This document shows positions 1-8,023 of a stretch of 25,852 bases of DNA, in pieces (positions within the stretch are counted from its first letter, which is position 1; the number at the start of each line of letters is the position of its first letter). Location: the NCBI GenBank assembly GCA_964519835.1, contig CAZFLD010000062.1, positions 1 to 25,852 of the forward strand. Direction: 5' to 3'. The notes beneath the pieces are model-generated. The model saw only the letters and a list, made by a program, of their open reading frames with translations. It had not been told where the DNA came from and ran no database searches. A program made the translations under genes and the position numbers. This stretch comes from CAZFLD01 sp964519835 (GTDB taxonomy: Bacteria > Spirochaetota > Spirochaetia > DSM-27196 > CAZFLD01).

Positions 1-105
1 ACTCGCGAAAATCCGCTTTTGCTTCAGTCTTGGCGCACCACGGTTCGTGACAGTTCAGAAGCTTTGCGCGTAGCGGGGGCCTGGTTATATTTATAGAGAG
101 TTGCT

Positions 106-882
106 ATGAACCAGGACTTAACAAACATTCTACACAACTGGAGTTACGATCCCGACGACACGACGCGGATTATTGCCGCTGAAGACGGGCGGCGCGTGTT
201 GCAGGTTCGACTGCCCCTCGGCATTGAGCAATACGAGCTGGACGGTCGCCCGGACGGTCGAACACCGTTCGGCCGCGAAAACTTTCTGGACGAGGTTGAA
301 AACCGGCTCTCTGAGTACGGTGAGCACTTCGGATCGGAGGATGGTTTTGTGCTCGACCACGAGTCTTCCGTGATGCTGCAGTCCGAGGGCGTGCTTTTCT
401 ACTATCGCTATCTGTTGCTGTTCCAAATGAACGACTTTGCGCGGGTTCGCCGCGACACCGAGCACAATCTGCGAATCTGCGATCTTCTGGAACGATACGC
501 CGAGAAGGAAGAGGACCGCCGGACCGTTCTGCAGTACCGGCCTTACATTATCAGGATGAATGCCATGGCGCGGGCCATGATCAACGTTCATGGCGAACGG
601 CGCGACGTTGCTCTCGGCATCATCCAGGAGGCGGTGGACGCAATCGAGGGACTCTCGGAGGTGGACACACCGGCCTTTCAATTCGAGAAGATTCGGTCGC
701 TGAACTACCTTCGGTCGGCCGTCGAGCAGATAAGCAGTGGCTTGGTGGTGGAAGAGGTCGGCGATGAGACGGTCGAAGAGGGGTCACGGACCCGTTTGGA
801 GCGCGCCCTGGCGGAGGCTATCCAGGAAGAAGACTACGAACGCGCCGCCGAAATCCGGGACGAGATTCGAGGCCTAACCTAG
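106..882 (+). CDS. UVR-motif (UvrB/UvrC C-terminal motif) protein, function unknown
   Basis: A 258-residue soluble protein. Its last 30 residues (about 229-257) have the pattern of the UVR motif: a helical hairpin with LERAL, EEDYERAAEIRD and a final IRGL. In UvrB and UvrC this motif mediates their contact, but it also occurs in McsA-like and other adaptor proteins. The rest (1-225) is charged, mostly helical and contains no nuclease or helicase motif I can see, so this is not UvrB or UvrC itself. The ATG at 106 is preceded by a purine-rich stretch (tagagag). An AT-rich segment at 85-96 may hold its -10 box, but no good -35 is visible. The next gene starts 72 nt downstream with its own candidate promoter. 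The ORF and motif are secure; the biological role is not. Confidence 0.75.
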   Translation: MNQDLTNILHNWSYDPDDTTRIIAAEDGRRVLQVRLPLGIEQYELDGRPDGRTPFGRENFLDEVENRLSEYGEHFGSEDGFVLDHESSVMLQSEGVLFYYRYLLLFQMNDFARVRRDTEHNLRICDLLERYAEKEEDRRTVLQYRPYIIRMNAMARAMINVHGERRDVALGIIQEAVDAIEGLSEVDTPAFQFEKIRSLNYLRSAVEQISSGLVVEEVGDETVEEGSRTRLERALAEAIQEEDYERAAEIRDEIRGLT

Positions 883-888
883 GCCAAC

Positions 889-917
889 TTGACAAACCAC
901 CACGCAGCGGCTACAGA
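889..917 (+). promoter_or_regulatory. Candidate sigma70-type promoter for the lolA-like gene
   Basis: A perfect TTGACA at 889-894 is followed after 17 nt by TACAGA at 912-917, a weak -10. The predicted transcription start is near 924, about 30 nt before the ATG at 955. The TTG inside this -35 is also an in-frame alternative start codon for the downstream ORF, which argues for the ATG at 955 as the real start. Confidence 0.4.
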
Positions 918-954
918 TAACTGCATCAGGTTTATCGTCGACCCTCGTAAGACT

Positions 955-1665
955 ATGCAGAATCTAGTAAAGCCGCTTCTTTTTGTACTTCTTATTCTAG
1001 TCGTTGGTCCGCAAGTGCCGTCTCAGGATTCCAGCGGCGGGAGCATCGTCACGGTCGAGGACTTTTTCGACGAGCTCGCGGCGCGATACGCGGACATCGA
1101 GGACTACGTCGCTTCCATAACAATTACCCGTGGGGACAACGTCCAGTCGGGAACCATTTACTACCGCAGACCAAACCAGATCATGGTGGAGTTCGACAGT
1201 CCCGAGAACCAAGTCATGGTATCCGACGGCGAGGTCTTGCAGGTCTACATACCGCTTTACAACGTCGTGCTCGAACAGGAGCTGCGGGCTGAGAGCTCCG
1301 GCGCGGGTGCGGCGGGCGCAGGTTTGGCCTCCGAAGAAGGCTTGGCGCTACTGAGGCGAAACTACAGTCCTTCCTTTTCCACCGGACCGGGCCCCGTTAA
1401 TCTTGACGAGTCTTCGGACGAACAAGTGGTCAAGCTGCTTTTGCAGTGGCGCTCGACGGCGGAGGGGTATAGGCAGCTGGAGATTGCCGTGAACGAGAAC
1501 CTTCTGATTCGACGAATCGCCGGAACGACGGTCTCGCGCGAGGAAATAGTGTTTGATTTCACGTCAATTCGGGTCAACCAAAACATTCCGGAGGGCCAGT
1601 TCGATTATGAGGCTGACCCTTCGGCAAACGTCATTCGCGATTTTCTCTACGGCGGCGAAGGGTAG
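955..1665 (+). CDS. lolA: LolA-like outer-membrane lipoprotein carrier, periplasmic
   Basis: A 236-residue secreted protein. Residues 1-24 form a signal peptide with a hydrophobic core (LLFVLLILVVG) and a probable cleavage site before QDSS. The body is beta-rich and fits the LolA/LolB-like fold: a helix (FFDELAARYADIEDYVASITI) followed by strands containing GTIYYRRPNQIMVEF and MVSDGEVLQVYIP. LolA escorts lipoproteins from the inner-membrane Lol transporter across the periplasm. The assignment rests on pattern and context rather than a diagnostic residue. The frame stays open upstream to a TTG at 889, but ATG 955 begins exactly at the signal peptide. It is followed after 23 nt by a RodZ-like gene, then rimO and the helicase. 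Membership in the wider LolA superfamily is more secure than strict LolA function. Confidence 0.7.
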   Translation: MQNLVKPLLFVLLILVVGPQVPSQDSSGGSIVTVEDFFDELAARYADIEDYVASITITRGDNVQSGTIYYRRPNQIMVEFDSPENQVMVSDGEVLQVYIPLYNVVLEQELRAESSGAGAAGAGLASEEGLALLRRNYSPSFSTGPGPVNLDESSDEQVVKLLLQWRSTAEGYRQLEIAVNENLLIRRIAGTTVSREEIVFDFTSIRVNQNIPEGQFDYEADPSANVIRDFLYGGEG

Positions 1666-1688
1666 GTTCTTGTCGCCACAGGACAAAC

Positions 1689-2774
1689 ATGGAGTCGATT
1701 GGCTGGAAGCTCAAGAACGCACGCGAATCCTCTGACGTAACAGTAGAGCAAGCGGCTCGGGACACACACATCTCCAAGCGCTATCTCCATGCAATAGAAG
1801 CTGAGGACTTTGACCAGTTCCCCGGTGAGACCTATCTGCTCGGTTTCTTGAGGACCTACGCGGAATACCTTGGACTGGACCCCAAAGAAGTCGCAACGCT
1901 GTACAAGAATCTCAAGCTTCAGGAGCAGCCGGCGCCGCTCGACGAGCTTATCGTCAAGCGCAACCGCGGACCGGCGGCGTTGGTGATCATTGCCATACTC
2001 GTTGTGGTGGGGCTCGGCGTTGGTATCTATTTTTTGGCTGCAAACGGGTTCTTTGCTCGTCTGGTTGCAAATGCCGGCGACGAAGAAGAGCCGGAGGAAA
2101 CGATTGTCCAGGAGTATGAGTTCACCGGCACATCCCTCGAGACGAGTTTTCGGCCTGGCGAGGCGGTGCGGGTTCCCACGGGGGACTCGACGGTGCTGCT
2201 CGTCTTTCGTCAGATCGACGATGATGTCACCCTCGAGACACCGGTGGAACGGTTTGCCATGGCGCCGCAAGACGAGCGACTGGTCGACCTTACCGGCGAC
2301 GGGAATCCCGACCTCCGCATCGCAGTAGGAACCGTGTCGGGGGGACGCGCCGTTGTCCAGCTGGATCGCTCAATCGCGGAAATCGATGAGCCTGCGGAGA
2401 CCGTCGAGACCGCCACGTTCGAAGGACTCGGTTCGCCGGGCGTGGCTGATCGCGAGCGGCGGTCGATTCTGATACGTCCCGACTTCGACAACGCGGAGTT
2501 TGCCACGCGAATCGTCGTGACACGGCCAACCTTTGTGCGCGCCCGCGCCGACGAAGGCGACTGGATCGAGGGATTCTACGGTGAAGATGCCTCGGTCGAG
2601 GTGAGCGCGAACGTTCGCTTGGACCTTTCCTTTGCCGACCCGGGCGCGGTCGACGTGACCGTGGCGGGCGAGCGGGTTGAAGTCGGCCGACCGGGGTCTC
2701 CCGCGTCCTGGGTTGTCGGCCGTCGCACCGATGAGGACGGCGACCCTGACTTAGTGCTCTATCCCGCCTACTGA
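1689..2774 (+). CDS. RodZ-like membrane-anchored helix-turn-helix protein
   Basis: A 361-residue bitopic protein. Residues 5-75 form a Cro/C1-type HTH of the RodZ kind (LKNARESSDVTVEQAARDTHIS, then RYLHAIE and FPGETYLLGFLRTYAEYLGL). The transmembrane segment is about 95-117, followed by an acidic linker. The C-terminal half is extracytoplasmic and beta-rich; residues about 270-345 resemble the DUF4115-type domain of RodZ. RodZ links MreB to the cell-wall elongation machinery. The ATG at 1689 is preceded by AGGAC at a normal distance. The stop codon (2772-2774) is one base from the rimO GTG, so the two are probably co-translated. The C-terminal part is longer than in many RodZ proteins and contains additional uncharacterised beta segments. 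The HTH plus membrane architecture is clear; a role in cell shape is inferred. Confidence 0.8.
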   Translation: MESIGWKLKNARESSDVTVEQAARDTHISKRYLHAIEAEDFDQFPGETYLLGFLRTYAEYLGLDPKEVATLYKNLKLQEQPAPLDELIVKRNRGPAALVIIAILVVVGLGVGIYFLAANGFFARLVANAGDEEEPEETIVQEYEFTGTSLETSFRPGEAVRVPTGDSTVLLVFRQIDDDVTLETPVERFAMAPQDERLVDLTGDGNPDLRIAVGTVSGGRAVVQLDRSIAEIDEPAETVETATFEGLGSPGVADRERRSILIRPDFDNAEFATRIVVTRPTFVRARADEGDWIEGFYGEDASVEVSANVRLDLSFADPGAVDVTVAGERVEVGRPGSPASWVVGRRTDEDGDPDLVLYPAY

Positions 2775-2775
2775 G

Positions 2776-4284
2776 GTGACGTTGTTCGAGGCGACCGCCG
2801 GCCGAAAGCAGAGGTTTTATATCGAGAACCTCGGGTGCGCCAAAAACCTGGTTGATGCAGAATTGATGGTCGGCGCGCTTGTTGCTACCGATCGCGTGCG
2901 AGTGGAGGACCCTGCCGACGCGGACGTCATCATCGTCAACAGTTGTGGATTCATCGAGCCCGCCATTATCGAGTCTGTCGAGGTCGCCACGAACCTTCGC
3001 CGCCGGTACCCCGGTGCTCTTCTTGTCTTTTCCGGCTGCATGGCCCAACGATTCGGCGAGGCGGTTGCCCATGAGATGCCCGACCTTACCGCCGTTGTGG
3101 GGAACCGTGATCCGGCGGCGATTGTTGCCACCCTTGACGAGCTTGACGAGCTTGCCGCCGCTACGCCCACGAGCGCGGAGACCGAAGGGCCTCGTTTGTC
3201 GATGCCGCCCGCCCCGTCCTCGGGGCCGGACGTCGCCTACGACTACACACGCTACGAATCCCGCCCGGAGCTCTTCTCGCCACGCGGGTCCGCATATGTC
3301 AAAGTCGGGGAAGGCTGCAACAATCGCTGTGCGTTTTGCGCAATTCCCCAGATCCGCGGCCCCTTGAGGAGCAGGTCCATCGATTCCGTCACGAGGGAGG
3401 TGGAGGGCCTCGTCGGACGCGGCGTCCGGGAGATCAACCTCGTGGCGCAAGACCTTGGCGCATTCGGCACCGATCGGGGCCATGCCGAGACCGTGGACAT
3501 GCTCAAGTCGATTCTGTCGATCCCGGGGGACTTTTACGTTCGCCCCCTGTACGTCTATCCGGAGCACTTTCCCCGCGAAATCTTGCAGCTCTGCAAGGCC
3601 GACGAGCGGCTTGTCCGCTATTTCGACATTCCGATGCAACACGGATCAGACCGCGTATTGAGGTCTATGGGCCGGAGCGGCAGCTTTGACTCTTACGCGC
3701 GGCTCGTTGGGACGATTCGGGATGTCCTCCCGAACGCCGTTATTCGAACGAGCTTGATCGTGGGCTTTCCCGGCGAAGAGCCGGAGGACGTGGTTGCCAC
3801 GGCGCGGTTGTTGGAGGCCCTCCGCCTTGACTGGGTTGGGGTGTTTACCTACTCCCGTGAGGAGGGAACGCCGGCCTACGACCGGGGCTCTCAGGTCCCG
3901 AAGGCGGTCGCCGAAAGACGACGTCGAAGCCTTGAAGAGGTCCAACTCCCCATCACGCACTCGCGGCTCGATCGCCAAGTCGGCACGGAGCAGTGGGTCC
4001 TGTTGGAGGAACGTAACGGGAACCAGGGACTCTACCTTGGCCGGGGCTATGGGCAAGCGCCGGAGGTGGACGGGAGTATCGTCTTCCACGGACGGACGGC
4101 CTCTCCGGCTCTCGCGAACCAAAACGTCGCGGACAAAGTGACGTCCGCGAATACGCGTCGCGAGAGCTTGCCGGAAGACTCGCACCACGCCACGCAGCCG
4201 GGCGATTCACGCCTTGGCAGCCTCGCTCGTGCACGCATCCACAAGCGAAACGGAATCGACCTCGAGGCCTGGGAGGTCATGTGA
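2776..4284 (+). CDS. rimO: RimO, ribosomal protein S12 methylthiotransferase
   Basis: A 502-residue radical-SAM methylthiotransferase, expected to add a methylthio group to the conserved aspartate of ribosomal protein S12. The UPF0004 domain has three cluster-binding cysteines: C21 (ENLGCAKN, typical of RimO rather than MiaB), C57 (NSCGF) and C88 (FSGCMAQ). The radical-SAM CxxxCxxC is at C181, C185 and C188 (EGCNNRCAFCAIPQ). Later motifs include PMQHGSDRVLRSMGR and RTSLIVGFPGE. A C-terminal TRAM domain ends in KRNGIDLEAW. It is longer than a typical RimO (about 430-450 aa) because of an extra low-complexity segment near 140-160 and about 35 residues inside the TRAM domain. The GTG start at 2776 lies one base after the previous stop. 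The 3' end overlaps the helicase start (GTGA). Very secure. Confidence 0.93.
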   Translation: MTLFEATAGRKQRFYIENLGCAKNLVDAELMVGALVATDRVRVEDPADADVIIVNSCGFIEPAIIESVEVATNLRRRYPGALLVFSGCMAQRFGEAVAHEMPDLTAVVGNRDPAAIVATLDELDELAAATPTSAETEGPRLSMPPAPSSGPDVAYDYTRYESRPELFSPRGSAYVKVGEGCNNRCAFCAIPQIRGPLRSRSIDSVTREVEGLVGRGVREINLVAQDLGAFGTDRGHAETVDMLKSILSIPGDFYVRPLYVYPEHFPREILQLCKADERLVRYFDIPMQHGSDRVLRSMGRSGSFDSYARLVGTIRDVLPNAVIRTSLIVGFPGEEPEDVVATARLLEALRLDWVGVFTYSREEGTPAYDRGSQVPKAVAERRRRSLEEVQLPITHSRLDRQVGTEQWVLLEERNGNQGLYLGRGYGQAPEVDGSIVFHGRTASPALANQNVADKVTSANTRRESLPEDSHHATQPGDSRLGSLARARIHKRNGIDLEAWEVM

Positions 4285-6515
4285 AGTACCTCGAAGGTCT
4301 AAACGACGCGCAGCGAGAGGCTGTACTACATTCCGGAGGTGCACTCCTTATTCTCGCGGGCGCCGGTTCCGGGAAGACGCGTGTTATCGTCGTCAAGATT
4401 GCCCATTTGATCGCCGGCGGCGCCGTTGACCCGCGCTCGATCCTCGCGGTGACCTTCACCAACAAAGCCGCTGCGGAAATGAAGAGCAGGGCCTGCCTTC
4501 TGGAGCCCCGCGCGACCGACGCCATGATCAAGACGTTTCACAGTTTCGGCGCATGGCTTTTACGCCGAAACGGGAGGCGCATCGGGCTTTCCTCGACCTT
4601 TACAATCTACGACGACGACGATTCGGTCACCCTGCTCCGATCCATGTATCCTCAGTACAATAGGAGCCACTTGGCGCGGTTTTCCCACCTCATAAGTCGT
4701 GCCAAAGACTACGGTCTCGTCCCGAATGACGATTTGTCACGGATCTCGCCGGACCCGGAGTTTGTTGAAATGTACCGGGCCTATCAACGGCGTCTTGCCG
4801 AGATTGGGAACGTTGATTTTGGCGACTTGATTCTTCGCTCGCGCGAGCTGCTCGAAACAGACAGCGACGTGGCCGCCCGCCTCCGCGCACGATTTTCCGT
4901 GATTCTCGTGGACGAGTATCAGGACTCGAATGTGGCTCAGTATCAGCTGCTCCAGGCGTTGTGTGGACCGGACACATACGTTTGTGTTGTTGGCGACGAC
5001 GACCAGTCCATCTACCGGTTCCGCGGTGCGGAGATTCAGAACATCTTGACCTTCGCCGATAGCTTCCCAAACACCACCACCATCCGGTTGGAGGAGAACT
5101 ACCGTTCCACCGAACCGATTTTGAAGCTTGCGGGTGCCGTGGTTGAGCGAAACGAATCCCGGCTCGGCAAAACGCTGTGGACACGCCGCCTTGGCGGCAC
5201 AATCCCAAAGATCGCAACGTTCTCCGGTCCGGACGAAGAGGTCAACTACTGCGTCGATCTCATCCGTCGGTGTCCCGACGAGGAAACGGCTATCCTGTAT
5301 CGTACCAACGCGCAGTCCCGGGCTTTCGAGACGACGTTTATGCGAATGGGCATCCCCTATCGTATTGTCGGTACGCTCCGGTTCTATGCGCGGGAGGAAG
5401 TCAAGGACGCAATCGCCCTTCTCAAGTTTTCGGCGAATCCACGAGACGAGGTTGCGTTTCGGCGGATAGTAAACAAGCCGAGTCGTGGCGTTGGCGCAAA
5501 GTCGGTCCACCTCATCGTCGCCGAGGCTATTCGACGTGGTGGTGATCTGATTTCCGCCTGTCGCGCCACAGAGGTCGGGAAAAAGGCGAAGGCGGGACTC
5601 GCCGAGTTCCTTCTGTCGCTGGAAGACTTGCTCGCCCTCGGCTTGGAGGCGGCGGATCAGATAGGTGCGTCCGGCTCGGGCGCCGCCGGAACAAGCGCCC
5701 GCGACGGCGCCCCTAGAGCTGGTGAAACCATCGCATCCGCTCCCAAAAGAGAGGAACGGACCGGCGGCATGGAACGACCACTCGCGGTGGACCTGGGAGT
5801 GGTCGTGGAACAGGCTCTGCGAGCCTCCGGCCTAGTCGAGTTCCACCAGGGACGTGATGAGATTGCGGGCAGTCAAAAAGAGGCCAATCTCGAAGAGCTG
5901 GTAAACGCGGCTTCGCTGTATCCCGCCTCCGGCGAGGGTCTCCTGGAGTTCTTGGATGCAGTCGAGCTCGATGCGACGCGACAAAACGAACCCGTAGCCG
6001 GCAATGCAGCTACCTTGATCACAATGCACAACACCAAGGGGCTCGAGTTCGATCGTGTTATCATCACGGGGCTCGAAGAGGGTCTTTTCCCACGCGACGG
6101 GGATGCGAATCCGGAGGAGGTCGAGGAAGAGCGACGCCTTTTCTATGTGGCGGTGACGCGGGCTCGATCTGAGCTCCACCTGACCAGTTGCCGCTATCGG
6201 CGAATCCGGGGGCGATTGATGGAGCTCTCGCCGTCGCGGTTCCTCGGTGAGATACCCCGCGATCTCGTGGAGTGGGTCCGAGGCTTTGGGGATGTTTCCG
6301 GAGGGGGCTTTGGATTGCCCGGCGCGTCGCCCGCCGAGGATAATCCCTATCCTCCCGGCACCGGTGTGTTTCACGAGCAGTATGGTCCGGGTATTGTCGC
6401 GCAGGCCTGGTATCGAGACTCTGAGTTGATCGTAGCGGTGCAGTTCGAGTCGGGCCGCACAGCGAAGTTCTTGCCGAAGTACACTCGTCTCGAGCGGATT
6501 GCGGTCGATGACTGA
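4281..6515 (+). CDS. pcrA: PcrA/UvrD-type superfamily 1 DNA helicase
   Basis: A 744-residue 3'-5' DNA helicase of the UvrD/PcrA/Rep family, acting in nucleotide-excision repair and in clearing replication conflicts. Visible motifs in order: Q-motif region LNDAQREAVLH; Walker A GAGSGKT (27-33); AVTFTNKAAAEM; Walker B DEYQD (211-215); GDDDQSIYRFRGA; LEENYRST; MHNTKGLEFDRVIITGLEEGLFP; and RRLFYVAVTRAR. The extreme C-terminus (FHEQYGPGIVAQAW to VQFESGRTAKF) matches the Tudor-like RNA-polymerase-interacting domain of PcrA/UvrD. A roughly 45-residue Gly/Ala-rich, proline-containing insert at about 455-505 interrupts the 2B region. The GTG start at 4281 overlaps the rimO stop by 4 nt, with GGGAGGT just upstream as ribosome-binding site. 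The end overlaps the next gene by 8 nt. Function is clear; choosing between the uvrD, pcrA and rep names is conventional. Confidence 0.93.
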   Translation: MKYLEGLNDAQREAVLHSGGALLILAGAGSGKTRVIVVKIAHLIAGGAVDPRSILAVTFTNKAAAEMKSRACLLEPRATDAMIKTFHSFGAWLLRRNGRRIGLSSTFTIYDDDDSVTLLRSMYPQYNRSHLARFSHLISRAKDYGLVPNDDLSRISPDPEFVEMYRAYQRRLAEIGNVDFGDLILRSRELLETDSDVAARLRARFSVILVDEYQDSNVAQYQLLQALCGPDTYVCVVGDDDQSIYRFRGAEIQNILTFADSFPNTTTIRLEENYRSTEPILKLAGAVVERNESRLGKTLWTRRLGGTIPKIATFSGPDEEVNYCVDLIRRCPDEETAILYRTNAQSRAFETTFMRMGIPYRIVGTLRFYAREEVKDAIALLKFSANPRDEVAFRRIVNKPSRGVGAKSVHLIVAEAIRRGGDLISACRATEVGKKAKAGLAEFLLSLEDLLALGLEAADQIGASGSGAAGTSARDGAPRAGETIASAPKREERTGGMERPLAVDLGVVVEQALRASGLVEFHQGRDEIAGSQKEANLEELVNAASLYPASGEGLLEFLDAVELDATRQNEPVAGNAATLITMHNTKGLEFDRVIITGLEEGLFPRDGDANPEEVEEERRLFYVAVTRARSELHLTSCRYRRIRGRLMELSPSRFLGEIPRDLVEWVRGFGDVSGGGFGLPGASPAEDNPYPPGTGVFHEQYGPGIVAQAWYRDSELIVAVQFESGRTAKFLPKYTRLERIAVDD

Positions 6516-7542
6516 AGAGGGCCGATGGCTGAGCTACCGAGCAGACGACGTTGCCCGGCTTCGGCGCATCCCGCCGACGCGGCGGTGTCGCGGTTTTTTC
6601 TTGTACGCTTCCGGAGGCGCACGGTTCCAAGACTGGTGGCTGTTGAATGCAGCCTCAGTGCTCGGCCATGACATTCCGGGCGCGCAACAAGCAATAAAAA
6701 ACGCCGTGTCCCGTGGCGCGCCCGCCGGCTACCCTGTGTCCGGCGGCGCGGCGACGGCGCACGTGGCGGACCGATTTTTGGAGGTCCACGGGCCGCGTGA
6801 AAGACCGAAGGACCTTCCCACCGTGATCGCGATGGGGAACCCGGCGGCCTGGGCGTTAGGTGCGCCGGGGCCGCCTTTGGGCGTCCGGGCGGTCGCTTAT
6901 GACCCGGCAGACCGGAATGAGGACCCCACCGCGCCTCCGGAGGCTGCCTCCGCCCCTGCGGTCCTTCCGTTCGGCACGGCCACCACCGGCGTCGGCGCCG
7001 ATGCCCCGGCCGATGCGCCCGCCGGCGCCCGTAACGCCCGCGCCGCCGGCGACTACTCGGCCTACGTCGTTAGGCCCTACATCGGCCCCACGGTCCTCGC
7101 CCCGGTCGGTTCGAAAGCCGCCGGAGTATCGCGCCCGTTTGGGGTTTTTGTGGTGCCCGTCGGGGATCTGGGACTCGGAGTTACCTGTTTCCGCGTCGAC
7201 GACCCCGTCGGCCCGAGCCCCGCCCAGCTGGCGGCTGCGCGTCGGCAACTGGCATTCCTGGCCAATACGACCGAACGACCGATTGCCTTCGACCCCGAGC
7301 TTCGCGCGCCCGACCTGTGGGAACGCCGGGGCGCCTATCTTCTCGCGAGGTGCTCGCGACAGGCCTACAACACCGTCTTTGACGCCTACCTTGCCGCCGG
7401 TATTGTCCTTTCGCCCCGGTACCCCGGTCCATCCGTCGTGCCGGCGGTACTCTCGGATGGTGAGGTACAAAAGGCCGTGGCCGTGACGGACCACGTTGCC
7501 GCTTCTATTGTCGACGGCTATGCTGGGGACGCCTATGAGTGA
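6508..7542 (+). CDS. Hypothetical protein with degenerate class III aminotransferase-like N-terminus
   Basis: A 344-residue protein with no secure family. The N-terminal third (about 25-75) has the order seen at the start of class III PLP aminotransferases: a short ASGGARFQDWW stretch (compare G-R-x-x-x-D), then LGHDIPGAQQAIKNAVSRG (compare GHxHPxVxxAIxxQ). No PLP-binding lysine context is evident. The middle (about 130-185) is Ala/Pro/Gly-rich and looks like a linker. The C-terminal part contains a GVFVVPVGDLGLGV strand and a final AYLAAGIVLSPRYPGPSVVP that resembles the aminotransferase small domain. It may be a catalytically dead aminotransferase fold. I chose ATG 6508, which overlaps the helicase stop by 8 nt; a TTG at 6499 is also in frame. 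Its end overlaps the following membrane gene by 8 nt, implying coupled expression with the helicase operon. Confidence 0.6.
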   Translation: MTEEGRWLSYRADDVARLRRIPPTRRCRGFFLYASGGARFQDWWLLNAASVLGHDIPGAQQAIKNAVSRGAPAGYPVSGGAATAHVADRFLEVHGPRERPKDLPTVIAMGNPAAWALGAPGPPLGVRAVAYDPADRNEDPTAPPEAASAPAVLPFGTATTGVGADAPADAPAGARNARAAGDYSAYVVRPYIGPTVLAPVGSKAAGVSRPFGVFVVPVGDLGLGVTCFRVDDPVGPSPAQLAAARRQLAFLANTTERPIAFDPELRAPDLWERRGAYLLARCSRQAYNTVFDAYLAAGIVLSPRYPGPSVVPAVLSDGEVQKAVAVTDHVAASIVDGYAGDAYE

Positions 7543-7831
7543 ACAATGGCTGATGATTCTGTCACGGCTCGCCGTCGGAGCGGTCGCGACCTTTTTCGCC
7601 ATCATACTCTGGTCCAAGACACGGGACGTGGCGTGGATGTTTGTGGTGATCGGGACTATCGTTAGCTACGGAGAGACTGTGCTGTCGGCGCTAGAGGCCT
7701 TTGGCGTCGTCCGAGTCGAAGCCCTGGTTGTTGAGGGCGTTTCGGTAATCCGCCTGGTTGTGGCCAACCTGCCGATGATCTTTTTTATCGTTGCTTTTGG
7801 CGTGATGCTGGCTCGCAAACGCATAGGTTAG
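7535..7831 (+). CDS. Small three-helix inner-membrane protein, unknown function
   Basis: A 98-residue hydrophobic protein with three predicted transmembrane segments at about 6-26 (MILSRLAVGAVATFFAIIL), 33-53 and 72-92 (VVANLPMIFFIVAFGVML). It ends in a basic ARKRIG tail. The ATG at 7535 overlaps the stop of the preceding gene by 8 nt; the frame is open to 7496, but that extension lies inside the upstream gene. It is the last gene of the rodZ-like/rimO/helicase run. Its 3' half lies opposite the tail of the ferredoxin ORF. I do not recognise the family. Confidence 0.65.
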   Translation: MSEQWLMILSRLAVGAVATFFAIILWSKTRDVAWMFVVIGTIVSYGETVLSALEAFGVVRVEALVVEGVSVIRLVVANLPMIFFIVAFGVMLARKRIG

Positions 7832-8017
7832 GGCTTTGACCGTAAGTGCGCCGGTTGGGCAGTCGGCGGCAATTGCCCGTACCTCATCCTCGCGCGAAAG
7901 ATCGATGTCGTCGGAAATGAGATAAGCGTGATACTCGCCCATTCGGAAGAGGTCGGGCGCGGCTTGTTCGCAGGCCCCGCAACCGATGCAATCATCCTTA
8001 TCGATGTGCGCTTTCAC
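7691..8017 (-). CDS. Single-cluster [4Fe-4S] ferredoxin with unusual C-terminal tail
   Basis: A small electron-transfer protein of the Thermotoga/Desulfovibrio single-cluster ferredoxin type. Residues 1-60 form the whole domain: C10, C13 and C16 (CIGCGAC), then C53 (ADCPTGAL), giving four cluster ligands. The usual extra cysteine at position 20 is alanine. Normal family length is about 60 residues, but this frame runs on for another 48 (ALTYAFASQHH onward), entirely antisense to the 3' end of the + strand membrane gene. A TAA in another frame lies just where a typical ferredoxin would stop, so the tail could come from a one-base indel. The start is a GTG at 8017 with no convincing Shine-Dalgarno. 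The electron-transfer partner is unknown. The domain call is secure, the C-terminal boundary is not. Confidence 0.85.
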   Translation of the reverse strand: MKAHIDKDDCIGCGACEQAAPDLFRMGEYHAYLISDDIDLSREDEVRAIAADCPTGALTVKALTYAFASQHHAKSNDKKDHRQVGHNQADYRNALNNQGFDSDDAKGL

Positions 8018-8023
8018 AATCCA

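Noticed and set aside
2290..3642. 450-residue minus-strand ORF opposite rodZ-like and rimO
   Set aside because: It is antisense to well-supported genes, Arg/Pro-rich, and shows no motif; long open antisense frames are common in GC-rich coding DNA.
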